In this document: positions 11,601-25,065 of the stretch, piece by piece | Layout: each line of letters starts with the position of its first letter | How positions within the stretch are numbered: position 1 is the first letter of the stretch | DNA from: Lycocorax pyrrhopterus obiensis | Taxonomy: Eukaryota; Chordata; Aves; Passeriformes; Paradisaeidae | Direction: 5' to 3' | Length of the DNA: 64,000 nt | NCBI GenBank assembly: GCA_014706295.1 | Contig: JACSVZ010000004.1 | Span: forward strand, 4,086,638-4,150,637 | Program-made: the position numbers and the translations under genes | The notes under the pieces: model-generated | Database searches by the model: none | Seen by the model: only the letters and a program-made list of their open reading frames with translations | What the model was told of the DNA's origin: nothing

Positions 11601-14600
11601 TGCAGTTCCCTGCTAAGAAAGTATTCTATTTTTTTAATGAAAACTTATGTTTCAGAAGTACAGCTCTGTGATTCAGCCTCAATATTCTTTACAAGTCACT
11701 GTTCTTATTCTTAATACTATCACTCTGAATCAGGGTGGCCCAGTCTTACACAAATAGCAACAGGGTATGAGGGTTGTACTTAAAAGCTGAGCCTGATTTA
11801 ATGCCTGAGCAACATCCAAATGTATCATAAAATATATTTTTTTAAACTTCATGGAAAGTACTTTCAGTTCTAGAGAAAAAATTTAGAATCTCTGAGTTCA
11901 GTCTTCGACCCCTTTCAAAAATCCCCTTATCTTCTTTCTGCCTGATCCCAGCAGATGACAAACAACATGGGACTACAACTGTGGCCTCTGTGCTTAAAAC
12001 TGACCTCTCAAATATTAGACCTCAAAAATACATGAACCAAGAGACACCGTGTTCCCACTTTGGGGGTTCCCTACCATATCCTTCCATCAAAGGCTGGCTG
12101 CTGAAATTCTTCTTTTGTGTAATACTTCAATATATCACAGTTACCTTTAATTGTGCTGTGTCATTAGGGACACAGAAACAGCGCTGCTTTGACCCTCATT
12201 ATCACACCCCTCCCACTCCCTTAGTTTTCAAAGAGAATTTTCTTTGAAGTTGGACATCTAGCAAACCAGGACTTCTCTGGAAAACCCAGCCTAGTTATGT
12301 TACGGAACAAACAAGGTGACTAATCTACAGTATAAGAGCTTAATGATCTCAGTTTCATATTTCATCTAAACATTTAGGAGAAAGTCTAAAATTTTGTTTG
12401 TTAGAAGCCTTGATGTCTACTTTATTCTCTGCATAGGTGTAATGTCTGTCCCACCTCTTTTCGCTCTCTAAATATCATGTGTTTTCCAAGACTTTCTGGC
12501 AACTTAAAAGAGATTTGTTCCACATGTACATATATAAAATCAGCTGGATGAACCACTGTGCAGTTGCCTTCCTCTTCTTCCAAATCATAGAGGTACAGCA
12601 AAATACAGCAAGAAAATGCAATTGAAATTTTTCCCCAAAAGGTTTACATTTCCTTTTGCAAAATGCTTCTATTTTTATGCACATTTTAGACTCTCCATCC
12701 CTTTTTAAGAGCCTCTTTTCTGCAGTAATTTAGAATGGTATCATCTCCATATGAAACTGGAAAACAAGTATCTACCAAAATTAATTGCATTTTTCCTTGC
12801 CTTTCCTACAGGAAAGTCAAAACATTGTCATGACCATTTTCATGTGCTTGTGCATGGTGGGGTGATAGGGAATTTTTCAAGAAAGAAGTGAGGAAACAAG
12901 TCACTTCCCAATTAGTTTGGCTAGACAAAACCACACTGAAATGCCATGCACTCACTTCTTCAGAGTAACTTCCCTGCGAGCTATAGCTTGTTAAGAGGCG
13001 GTGATGTTGGTGCCACCCAACACACCCTTCACTGTACATTTTCCCTTTGAGCCACAAGCTGTTGCAAGGGGAATGGCACGAGGTGTTTCTGCAGGACGGC
13101 GCAACTGCAGCAGCACGCTGTGACCACAGACCTGGGCTGGGATTGCTGCAGGACACCGCGCACAGCGCAGGGTCCAGCACTGTTGTACCACAGCCCAGTA
13201 TACAGCACAGCTGTGCTCAGAGACTCGCAGTGGAAAACAACCATGTGCAGCAGCAGGCTTTCACCCAAAGTGCTCCGAAGTCAAAAGAAAGATATTATTG
13301 ATTACAGCTGTCTGTGGATGAAGCCAAAACATAGGAAACAGAACTGATACTTATCAAAACCAAGGAGGCTGTTTTTCTTTCCTGCCTTTGATTGATTTTG
13401 TCATTCACTTGTGATTCCTTACTACCCTCTCCTGCACAAGGCTTAGCTAGAGAGCCTCAAAGAAAGCAATTGATCAGGAATTGTGTTTGAATAAAGAGAA
13501 TTAATTTTATGTTTTCCACCCACCCTTGTTTTGTTTGGGCTCTTAAAATAACAGTGATTCCAAACCCCTCCTCCTGCCCAAATCCTGCCATGACACGTAC
13601 CTTTAACTTTGTAGGCAGTTGTTTGTCAGTTCTGGATTCAATAGCTACATAAAATAGCTGTACAAGTCTCTGCACATTTGGGACCTTGAGGGCACACTGT
13701 TATATGAATAGCAATAATTAGCACAGATTAATTCACAAGGAGAAATCAAGTCAGGGCTTTCATTTCATTTCCTTTAACTGTAAAAGCAAACAAACTAACC
13801 AACCAACCAAAATCCCTAAAAATACCCTTTACTACCTGAAGGTCTCATTCTTTTTCAGGGATCTTCCAAAACCACTTGCACCCTCTGAAGGTTATGGCTC
13901 CTGGCATGCAGAACCATCAGTTTTGAATCCCCTTGGCTTATGCAGGCATGCAGTTCATTGGAGAAAACGTAAGAGTTTTCCTAGCAATCATTGGTAGGAA
14001 GGTTCCAGTTTCCTTCATCATAACACATAAATCCATCTTTGCTCTTCATCTGACAAAACTGTGAAGGGCTTATACACCCTAACAGGACTATCCAAGGTTC
14101 TACATATCCCTCATCCTACTTAGCAATCCCAACTGTACACAATGCTTGAAGTTTCAGATCCATCAAGCTGTCATCTCTGCTATCCGCATGTAGAGAGGTT
14201 TTGGCTCGAGTTGGAAGTTTATGAGCAAGATTAAATCAGTGCTAACATCAGGTTCACATTTAATTCTTTAGAATAGCTGTGTTCTTACAAGGTTTTGACC
14301 TCAGCAAGACACGAACTCTGGGAGATGAGCTCCTCTCATGAAGTTTCTGAGGTCTGTAATAGTGGAAATCTCCCAAGACACGACCTGATGATTTATCTCC
14401 TCTTATAAATACATGACAGAGCACAGAGGATCCTGATTTGTCTCACTGAAAGCTGTAGGAATGTACACTTACAAATCTAACACTCCTACCCCAGAAAATG
14501 CACGGAAGTACTCAATTTGGGGGAACCAGGCCCATTCCCAGTTCTAAGCTACCAAAGCTTTCTTGGAGACCGTGATGTATTGGTAGGATAACAGCACACT

Positions 14601-14802
14601 TTTTCCTTTAGGAAGGCTGGGAAAGACTGTATGAGATTTAATATTCCTTATTTATTATTGGTTGTAAAATGTTGTTCAAAAACTTAATAAAAAGCAAAAT
14701 CTTTAAAAAAAAAATAGAAAGAAGAAAAGATACTTCTGAGCCAAGCTCATCCAAATTCTATGACAGACATCTGAGAGGTTACTGCAAATACTTTACAGCA
14801 AT
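8633..14802. other. Unique non-coding DNA
   Basis: I see no exon pair, RNA gene or young transposon. The stretch 13040-13260 is locally richer in GC with several CpG and CTGCAG words, and overlapping short open frames on both strands there reflect composition. An imperfect hairpin (GGGTCTC..GAGACCC) sits near 11187-11210. A polyadenylation-like AATAAA followed by A10 near 14685-14713 is discussed under rejected items. Confidence 0.55.
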
Positions 14803-14822
14803 ATTCATTCATTCATTCATTC
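14803..14822. repeat. (ATTC)5 microsatellite
   Basis: Five perfect ATTC units. The unit resembles the end repeat of CR1 elements (ATTCT-type), but no CR1 sequence flanks it, so a plain tetranucleotide repeat is the simpler call. Confidence 0.85.
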
Positions 14823-17800
14823 TGTTTTGAAAGGAATTGGATTCAATTATGTTTTCACCTTTTCTGTGTTTTCTTCCTGTCAGTGTTCTAGTGAACAAGT
14901 TTTCTGGCAAGAGTTTTCAGAAGGAGTGACCCCAAACGAAGTGCTGAAGAACTGTCGTAGAGAGCATTATAAGTACATTTGCTATGAATATTCAAACTAG
15001 ATGCCTAAGTGCTATGTTTATCCAGGAACAAAGAAGTGACACTTCATAGCCTGTTTGGCCAATCAAAACAAAACAACAGACCTTGAATGTGTGGCACATG
15101 CAGGGGACAAGGAACAGATCACTCATTACCCAGGGAGCAGACGCACTAGGAACAGCCACAGGGGCCGCTTCTGCCTATCCCAGCCATGCCACACTGACGC
15201 AAATGTGAATATCACTGCTGACGTCTGTGGAAATGGATCATATCTTCAGGAGCAAGAAACAAAGAGGCAGTGTAAATAAATGGTTTATGCCTAATATTTA
15301 GCAAAAGCCAAGCTGAGGCATGTGTGGCAAAATGTACAGGAGGTTGAGCTTCCTTGCAGACTTGTGCTGAATTCTGATGCTTCTGAAAATCATTCAGGCT
15401 AAGCAGCCAAAGGCAGCTGGATATGCAAGCAGGAAACACTCCCATATGGATCTTTGGCTACGGAATATGGCCTACTAGCCCAAATTATAGCTAGCCTGGG
15501 GACTACTATGCTGCAGTGGGTGTTTATGTTCTTATTTTAAAGGTGCGCTCACTACAGAAATCCCTGCTCCTCCTTTACTTAACTCTGAGGAGGAGTCGGG
15601 CTCAAGTAGCTGTGACGCATGCAGCTGAGCAAGTATTCATGCAAACTTTATAGCCACATCTGTAACCTTTCAGGGCACTATAGTTTCTTGCCAGATTGCA
15701 AAGATAGAGAAAATAATGTGCTGCACATGCTCAGGTCCCAACAGCTGAATGTACACATGTAGGAGATGTCGGTACGAAGGGCCAGATACTCCAGCTGCTG
15801 TCTATCAGCCCAATTTCATAACGGGGATCCCTATTTTCAATCTGACCCATGAGTGCTTACAAGCAAGGTTCAGAATCATTTCCTCAGCTCAGACTGTTTA
15901 CCATCCTGATGGGATTGAAAGCTAGGTTGAGCTATCCAAAGGAAAAGGAGATTTAAAAGTTCAGTTAATGATACACATCTCTATCTCACAGGTTCATGTA
16001 CTCCAAAAGGCATTTTTGGATACTACTGTCCAAACCAGTACTTTCAATTCATGTGGTCTGGGCTAAACATCTGCTTTAAAGAACTTATTGTAAATGCAAG
16101 ACAAAATACCCAGGAAAAGGTTCTTTTCCTAGGAAAGCCACTTCCCAGCACAGATTAGATCGATCTGAAAAGTCAGCTAGACCTCTACAAGGAGGCTCCC
16201 TGGATAGAGTCTAACAAATGAAACCTCTCCATTCCCTAAGTAGTCCTCATGCAGGAGTGTTTAAGGATGAATGATTTTTAGAGAGGAATGGGTAAGAAGG
16301 AAAGACACAGGTATTACAACATCTGTGTGCTATATTAAGAATCTTTTAAATGGAGAACATCCACTGCTACCATATCCATCATATTTAGGCTTTCAAAGCA
16401 CCTAAACTAGGGTGTTGCTCTGATTAGCCCTTTGGGCAAATCGCCTTCTTTCTGCCCTTTAACTGTGCAGGGCCCCTTTTGCACCAAAAGATGGATAAAA
16501 GCTGGCTAGCAGTCTAGAAAATACAGTGGCAGCTTAGTTAGTGCTGTATCTCTTCCATCAGCTGGACAGATCAAACAGATATGGCTGGACAACTGATTTC
16601 TGTTAGCAAAGATAGTTTAATGCAGGTTTGCATCCCTCCTCCTTTATCCTTAGATAAATGGCATGACAGGAGGGAAAATTGCTTCCTGTCCTCCAAGAAA
16701 ACCTAATGGGAAGAAAAAAATCGAATATGTTCATATAATTGCCAATAGCTGTATTAACTCCAGTTGCAGCAATATGTTCCGGATGAAAGGGACAAGAGAT
16801 AAAAGTGAGGTGAGATACCACCTCTCCATCTCATGCCAGATGGGCAGATTCTTTTTTCAATGTGTTCTGCTGAAAGCAGTGGGCACATCTGCAACCCAGT
16901 AGCACCACCTCAGTGAAAAGTGGGGTTTTGATTCACCTTGCCAAGTCGAGGTGCCTACAGCACCAATATTAACCTCTGAGTGAGCTGACGAGACTCGCTT
17001 TACACTAACAGGACACCTCATCCTAAAGCCAACATCTATTCCAGGTTGGATCAACACCAAAAGTTGCTGTGTTGCTTCCCCAGCTGTGAAAGAAGTCTAG
17101 ACACAACATCCCAATACAGACTCCTGCAACAAATGCGCCCAAAGGCAGCTGAGATGAGTGCTATTACAGGTATCATTTTGATATGGAGTCACTTCTCGAA
17201 GACTAACCTGCAGATTTTGAGTGCTGTCATTATATCAAAAGATGGAACACTTAAGCAGCATCCCACATGTTTTATTCCTACAATAGAAATGAAAAAGAAA
17301 GTCTTCCTAGACTTAGCTTTACTAGTTTTACTTCTGTTCCCTCTTACTTCTGGCTGGGCCAGAAATAATGTGATTTTTTTTTTTTGGATGCCTAATTAAT
17401 CTCTCCTAAGGAATCACTGATTTTGATGTCAACCAGTGGATGCATGTAGCTCCTAATATTCTGATATTCATGTTAGACCCAGAGGTAGCCAAGAACCACA
17501 AACAGAGATAAAAAGCATTTAAAAACATTATTGTGACTGTATTCTCAGACAGTAGTTTTCTAGCTCAGGGTTGAAATGGGGTGATGCGCTACAGCAATAT
17601 TTTCAAGCATGGAAAACCAGGGCAGAATAGTAGCAACTGGAGCTATTAAGGTTCTTTTTTTCCCACCCTCTTTAAATTCTAAATGTTCCTATCTTGCATT
17701 CCTCAAGACCATTTCCACCACATCAGCCATCCCCTTTGCAGAGAGCAAATTTCGCTTTCTTGTTCTTAGAAGAATAAAACCCAAAATGCCTGTCCAATTT

Positions 17801-17927
17801 CTCCACAATTTTATTTTCTCCAACATTATAGAATTACAAACCCAGGGGTAATTTGTGTCCAGCAGCTTCCTGCTAAAAACACAAAGTGTTTTGCGAGCTT
17901 GGACAACAACTGCTAAAAGCAATGGGC
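14823..17927. other. Unique non-coding DNA
   Basis: No gene or confident repeat. Two segments (about 15540-15620 and 16840-17050) are richer in CpG than their surroundings. No open frame here exceeds about 120 codons and none shows a recognisable domain. Confidence 0.55.
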
Positions 17928-18030
17928 CAGATTCACCTTGGCATCGCTCTATTTCTACGCTGCCATAATAGCACTTTAATCAACAAGCAGAACTGACATA
18001 AAGCACTGATGCATCAGGCCCATCATATAG
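17928..18030. repeat. Possible ancient amniote repeat relic
   Basis: The segment opens with GGGCCAGATTCACC and later has GCATCAGGCCC, words typical of old interspersed repeats shared by birds, turtles and crocodilians. The match is by recalled word order only and the body is too diverged to name a family. It could equally be unique sequence. Confidence 0.2.
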
Positions 18031-18037
18031 AGTACAC

Positions 18038-18185
18038 CCACTTAATCAGGTAATCAACTTAATCAGGACACTTCCCAAGGAACCAAATTAAGCCTAATGA
18101 CACCAAGTGGCAAGGACTGCTGCTTAATTGGGATAGTAATTCTGCTTATGGTAATTGGGATGCCTGCAGGTGATTAAACGATACT
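18038..18185. promoter_or_regulatory. Homeodomain-motif cluster with paired 10-mers
   Basis: The 10-mer CTTAATCAGG occurs at 18041-18050 and 18058-18067 (17 bp apart). The 10-mer TAATTGGGAT occurs at 18125-18134 and 18152-18161 (27 bp apart). Further TAATGA and TTAA words lie between. TAAT cores are the recognition core of homeodomain proteins, so a developmental enhancer is a reasonable inference. No gene target or conservation can be shown from this sequence alone. Confidence 0.35.
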
Positions 18186-21100
18186 GAGCTAAGAAGAGAC
18201 AATCTCTCTGATGCTCAGAGACTCAGTGATTTGCCTCTCCTCAAAAACCTCTGTCAACAGTCATTCAGCCAAACAAAACTTGTAGAATCCTCTCATTTTG
18301 GTATTCTTCGAACAGAGCATTTCAAGATGGAAATAGGAACATAGAAACAAAAAGGAAAAAAACCCATGTCGGAATCCAATGCTAGGGATAGTACCAAAAC
18401 CCCCACCAAACAATGATAAAAGAACCAAAACAAATACATAGCGGCAGATTTTTGTCTGGGGGAGACATAACTTTCAGGCATTAAAAGCTTCTTTCTGCCT
18501 GCCTTTTCAAATGTGCCTGTAGCTGACGTTTCACAGCACAGCAAGATTTCAGAGAAATGGAGGTGCTCAGACTCATGGCAAGTAAGGACTTCTTACAGAT
18601 AAGAAGGCACATGTAAGGAGCAAAGGAGGGGGTCACACAGTGGCTACCCATGGTTTCCCATCCTATTTTAGAGCACAGAAATGAATGATTTGCAAAGTGC
18701 AAAGAAAGAGATGGCTGAAAATCACAACTGAAAAATATTTATTCTTAAGATTACTTTTTTTACTTTAAAACATCTCTAATTGCTATCCAGAATAGGCATG
18801 AGATGGTCTAAAGTTAAAACCTGTCCTTCCTTTGAAACAGCAGTTGGAAATCATAAAGTTCTTCTGGAATTAGGTCAGGGATACAACAGCACCCTCCAGA
18901 GTCATCACACAAGGGTTGAAGGAACAATGTTTTCAGAGACCAGACTTAAAGGACCACTTAAAAGTGCTTTTTACTTTCTAGGGGTCACTTTGCACCATTT
19001 AATTAGTTGAAATGCAGGGTCTCACAGAGCACTCTAAGAGAATATGGGAGATGAAGTGCAGCTCCTTTTACACAGCGTGTTTATTTGCAAAAAGGGAGAA
19101 CATTTTGGTTTTTCTCATTCTCTCCTGTGTTGTTTGCCTACCCACCAAATGCACAGGTTTATGGCATGATTGTAACTCCTTTCTTCAAATTTTTTTATTG
19201 AGATACAGCCCTGCTGCTTCTCCTGGTAATCCATTCAAAGCAGTAAGCATCAGTGCTCCCCAGCCCTGAGCTCTGTAACCTCTCAGCCATCCTAAGCATA
19301 GGACACTCCTTAAGCCTTCTGCCTTACCTATAAAAATAACTATCTCATTTTTTTTACTTTAATCAAATTTAACAATTGCCTCATTTTTGTGGCTTGATGG
19401 GACCCCCATATGTAATACTCCACTTTTCTTTCAAAAAGGCGGATTTGATTCCTGCCACTTGGCTACGTCTTTTCTCTGGGCTTTGCTAAGCCTTTTTTTC
19501 ATCACATACTTTCTGAGTCAGTGTGCTTAACAGACAACTGTATGTTTTCAAGTAGGCTGGCTTTCACATGACTGTGCAGAACATTTCAAAGGATAACTCA
19601 GTCTTGCCTCTGTGAGCATTTAACCTATTTGATCCTGATTTATTGCCTTGTCATGTTATTAGTTTTGTTAGGGGAACAAAACAAGTGTGTGTGCAGTGTG
19701 AGAGTAGAGGTGAAAATCAGATTCCTGTTTGCCTTTATGCATTTGCAGAAATTCCCAAAAAAGTACTGTCAAAGGAAACCGTAAGAGATTGAAGCCCTAA
19801 AAAGGGAATTATGAACTCCCTAAAGACCTCCAAATAGACAGGCCTCTGCTGATGCGTGCTTCTCAGATTTAGTCTGCCCACACGAGGGTTCCCAGAGGAG
19901 CACCAACAGGGAACAACTCTGACATGCTTCCAAAGCTATGGTATTTTTGTTTCCTGGTTCCTTCTGAGCACTCCAGCAGGAGTTTCCCATTCATTCCCTG
20001 CTGGTTCCACCAGGTTTCAGAAAGCAGCCAGAAACTGCAGAGGTTAATTGGTTTTAACTAAAACTCTCCAATGTGGTCAAAGAGGCTGAGAGAGCACCAT
20101 TGCAGTTGTGTTTGTTGGGAGATGCAATTTGCCGTGTGAACTCATCGACTCAGTGCATCGACTCCCTCGCTTTGCTTTTGCCCATTTTGCATCGCATCTG
20201 ATGAAATCAAACTTGCACAGCAGTCGCTGGTGAACCCGGTGAGATGACCCCCTCCCCCATTAGCACGTACAAAATACAATAAATAAGTTCTAATAAATAT
20301 ATCTTAAAATCAAAACCATTTTGTGTTGCTTAACTGAGTGCATAACTAGTCCTTTGTACACATATTTGTACAAAGTGTTGCCTGTAATTTTAAAGATGCT
20401 TGCCTCAGGGAGGTTTCATTTTTCCATTGAAGTCCCCTTGATTTACTGTACGCAATATGTTACAGCTTCCTTATTTGCTCCTTTGGGACAGTTACTGACA
20501 GTAAATCTCTATTAAAATATTCTTCCATATGGTTGCATGAAAATTTTATTGCAGTGAGCCTGAGGCTGAAGGTCACAGCTGAGTAGCTGCAGTTAAGTAT
20601 TGCAGTCTATGGACTCTGAGGTACATCTGTTCTGGGAGCTGGAGCAAAATTAGAATTTTACTGTCAATAGCAGTTCTCCAAAACTGGTTCCATTTGTTTA
20701 CCGTCGCAGGCCCATAGCAAGGCAATACCCGCCACATACGCACTACAGGCCGTTGTGGCTGCATGATTTAGATCTTTAGCTGCGATCCAAAACTTACAGA
20801 GTCTGGAGGTCGCTAGAGAGAGTCCCTAATGTATATTTCATTTACAAGACATGAAAATTTAATTTTCTCTCACATGATTTGACTCTATCACTTGCTTACA
20901 CATTTTTTGGCGTGGGCTTCCCTGTTCATTGAAAGCTTTTCTGGGCGGTATATCACACAACCTTTATAACAGATACAAAAGTACGATTTTTAATCGACTA
21001 CTTGGAGCAAATGGCCAAGTTGCAGGAACACCTTGCTGTTGCTCACACAACCAGGTCAAGAAAAACCCCTATCACATCATCTGGCCACATGGTTTGGATG

Positions 21101-24100
21101 CCATCAGATCTGCTGGTCGGTACGTTTGGCTCCTGTTGTAGAAATGCCCACAATTTGTACAACTTGGAAAGTTCTTTGAAAACAACTTTCCACTGTGAAG
21201 GACCGCAGAGTATCAGAGTGTTAGGTTGCTCTAAACATTACATTTAGCAATTGTTGCCAGGGTCAGCCAAATGTTAATCTACTCCTTGTATTTGTTTGAA
21301 ATAAAAAAGGAAACATTGAGGCATATTTCTAAGCCCATCTTGTTTAGCAATGTGACATCTATCAGAATGGCTCCAAGCCAAAGCAGGCCTTTCCAATATG
21401 CAGTGTAATTTGGAATTTCTAAAAGAGAAATCAAACCTAAAATGCATTTGTGATTTTAACCTACGTTAGCAACATTTTTTAAAAGGTTACGGCATGCAGT
21501 TTGATGGCGTTGTGGAAAACTTCCAGCTGAGAGGTCTGAGAAGGTCAGGAATAGAGTAAATTTTTGAGACACGAAAGCCTGTTAGAGAAATGCAGTAATT
21601 TGGAGAACGATCAGCAGAGCTCCAGACCCCCAGGGAATCTGACTGGAAATTCCACAGGAGGGGATCTCACCACTGGTAGCACTTGTTCTAACCTTCTGGG
21701 ATAGAGGTAATTTTCTGAATGCAGCCAGTAGACAGAAGAGCTGGCAGAGGAGGAGGTGGGGAAAGTGTGATTTATACAGTGTATTCACAAACGGGAATTT
21801 CCAGTGAAATTTGGATCACTATTGGGAAGTAGCTTCTTGAACAAGGAGTTGTGATGAATGTTTAGAATCACCTTGATATGTGTCAAACTAGCCTTTTTCT
21901 GAATCAAAAGATGAACACTACTTCATGCATTACATCAGCCTAAATTCATAATGTTACAGTATATCTGGATTCAAGGATACCTCGGAAGCCTACAGGATTT
22001 TTTAAATTATTTTTTTTAACAACTGCTATTTCTGGATTGATGTCCATGCAAGAATGTACTTCCACTGCAAGTACAGCATCTGAAACCAGGCATGGCAATA
22101 TACAGCAAATGTTGGATAGCTAGACTTTCCATTTCCATTCTCACTATTAAGTGCCCTCTTAAAATCTTGTACAAGTTAACCAATTCTTAGATCTCCACCA
22201 AAACTGCAACACATTCCCACATGCAGAATACACATATGGCATACAGGAAAGCTGTCTCCCTCTTTGTGGCCAAGCTATAAGACATGAAGAGCGATTTGGT
22301 TTGATGCCTGATCAAACTGTAGATGAAGATACCTTTGGAACTGGTGCTCAGTTCTCTGATTGTACGTGATAGCCTTGTCATACTGACAATAACATGCTTC
22401 AATCAAAAGCAAGTGGCTTCTTTGAGCTGGGAAAGTGCCATCTTTAAGCAAATGTCTGGCTGCCCGTTCCTGGTTCATTATGCATTTTAAACCATAAAGA
22501 AATGTACCTTGCAGTGTAGACACCTATCTTGGTTTTACAGCTAAGAGTTAATACTAATTAGATGCTTCAGTACTCACAGGCTTAATTAGTTCACTTGAAT
22601 CTTATTGTTTCAAAGTAGGGCAGACATGAACTTGCCATAATATTTTACCAAAATAGATACGTAACATGAGAAAGTGAAACAAATTCCCCACCGCTCTCTC
22701 CCACACCCTGACAAGCTGATAAAAATGATATTAGGTGATTAAACATAGAAATAAAAAAATTGAGGCAGACATAATGACAAACTGTAATGAAGTTAAACAG
22801 CTGGCAGACTCCTTGGTGAATTTGCCACCTGATGACTTGTACTGAGATGCAGGCAATGCCCCCAGCTCACTGATCAGATGGCAACCCCTGGTGCAAACAC
22901 CAAAGATCCCATCCCATTCATTAACTGGCTTGATGGAAACTAGCTCTCTTTCTAAAAGGACAGAAACCATCTATTTCATATGTGTGCATTTGAGGAGAAA
23001 AAATCAAATAAAGGAACAACTTACAGACCTCTGAATAAAACAGAGTAATGCAAGACTAATGCTGTTGAATGAATTCTGGCTAATTTGCAGATTGGGACTG
23101 CACTGGCAACATATAAAAGACATGAAGATATTAATTCTCTTTAGCTTGAGAGGAATGGTTTTGAAATACAGGAATTGGTAGATTCCTTCCCACCGAGTTC
23201 CAGGTGAGGTAAGCAAAAAGAATCTTCTAAATTTTATGTTAAGGAAAGCAGGAGAATAAATAGGACAGCCAGTGTTATCACCACCTGATCACCCACTGAC
23301 AACTGAAATTCCATTTCCCTTTACTGTTTAGAATCAATATCGGCAAGTACAAAGTCAGAGCCATCCTCTCCCTGGCCACTGGCAGCACTCCCGTGACAGA
23401 ACGTCACATCAGCACCACATGCAGGATCCACACAGCAGTCCTGACCCTGCAAAGCTGCCCACACATGTGTTGTGCAGAAGCACCTGCCTTGTCCCCAGTT
23501 CTTCTCAAAGAAAAGGACATGCTTAAACGCTTAGGGGCTCAGATGTGGCTGGTGTCCGTACCTCCCATGCTGCCTCCATCCCTACCCAGCAGAGCTTGCA
23601 GGCCTCTGTGCAAGTGTTTGCTCTGTGTAAAGTCATTGCAACACAACGAGATCATCAATGGCCATAAACCCAGTGTTACAGGTCATCACAGAGCTCCCTC
23701 ACTCATGCACCAGACATGGCTTTCTACAGCTTTGAATTTAGTGTTTGGCAGGAACTACAAGTAAACACTTCTCTTTGCAGCACTTTTAATGCTGGCTCAG
23801 TACAAAATCTGTGTTATCACCTACTTGTATTCCTGTTGCCCCACATTTTTCTTACTTCATCCATGCACTTCCATACATAAGGCTGGAATAGAGTGCTAGC
23901 CTTGCGGAGGGGGAAAAGGCCTACCCCTTCTCAAAATTATCTGATTTCTAATTCTTTCATTATTTGAAGCCTGTTTTGATGAAGCTGATGGCTTCTCCTT
24001 TAGTATTCATATTTGCCATAGCAACAATCAACTTCTCACAGACCAGCAGAGCAAGAAGCGTTGTTGAGTACCAGAAAACAACTTTTTACCATTCATTCAC

Positions 24101-24854
24101 TCAAGTTCATGCTCTCCACAGAAATAATGCTAAAATATTCTCAGAAAACACATTTTTGCATTCTAAAGATTTTTTTTCATTGAGACTAAGCCTTCACTTC
24201 TCAATTTTGAGATCTACAACTGAGAGAAGAGCTTATCTCCAGCCAGCTTGTGGAGCAGAACTGGAGTGTGCTTCCACAAGCTAGACACCGCCACACTTGA
24301 AACAATTTTGGTTTTCATTGCTGAATTGGTTTCTTTTTTCCCCTGTTATAAACTCTTTGTAAATCCTCCCCTTTCATGTTACATTTCTTCTCATCTGCTT
24401 GCCTGTTGCATAAATATTATTTGTTTGCTTATCTTTTACCTGCATCACAATCTATTTTTCTTAAAAGTGCCTTTCACACCACATTCTGTTTCACAATTTC
24501 TCTGCTGCTCATTACCAGGCCTCATTGCTTCTAACACCTCGTTCCTGACCCTTGCCTTAGCTCAGCTACCTTCTTGTTTCCCATTCCTCATTGTCCTTCT
24601 CTGTTTTTTCCCTTGCTCCCTGCTTGTTCCTTTACTGCCCAGGTCACCCTCTCCTCCCCAAACTGGAGTATACAGCAGGCACCCAGCAGGGCTGTCCCAC
24701 TTCCCCCTCACCCAGACATCTTCCCATGAGCAAAAAACACATACAGCAGCAGAGGGGCCCTAGACGTGTATCAAAAGCTTGATGCACATAAATTAAAGCA
24801 AGTTGGTGACTAATTTATTTTCTCTGTATCTATTAAACACAGCCCAAACTGCCC
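18186..24854. other. Unique non-coding DNA
   Basis: No gene or repeat is recognised. The stretches 20100-20240 and 20690-20830 carry several CpGs in an otherwise CpG-poor window. The 171-codon open frame at 24248-24763 lies in a pyrimidine-rich stretch; its leucine, serine, proline and cysteine content mirrors that base bias and it has no recognisable domain. Confidence 0.55.
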
Positions 24855-25065
24855 TGGACATATTTAGGCTGGAAATTAGAAGAAGGTTTATAACCATGAG
24901 AAGAAAGACAGGCTCTCAGTAGGAGTAGTGAGGGCAAGAAACCTAAATGGTTTCAAGATGGAACTAGATAAGTGTTTGAAAGATATCATATGATGTGGTT
25001 GCCTTCAACAGCAGGGGACAGGACTTGATGACTTCGGAAGTTCCTTTCAGTCTTAATTCTTATCT
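24855..25065 (+). mobile_element. CR1-L3-like LINE fragment, sense strand
   Basis: The + strand reads 'GGCTGGAAATTAGAAGAAGG..GAACTAGATAAGTGTTTGAAAG..GGGGACAGGACTTGATGAC..CCTTTCAGTC', the order of the 3' end of older CR1/L3-type LINEs in amniotes. The 5' part is missing, as is normal for CR1, and the sequence is well diverged, so the copy is old and inactive. It is in the opposite orientation to the three younger-looking CR1 fragments in the window. Confidence 0.75.

Noticed and set aside
14680..14716. Processed gene copy tail (AATAAA about 20 bp before A10)
   Set aside because: No recognisable transcript body upstream and no target duplication; processed copies are rare in birds because CR1 does not efficiently copy polyadenylated RNA.
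24248..24763. 171-codon open frame on the + strand
   Set aside because: It lies in a pyrimidine-rich stretch; Leu, Ser, Pro, Cys and Phe bias follows base composition, there is no domain, and an open frame of this length is expected about once in 64 kb.
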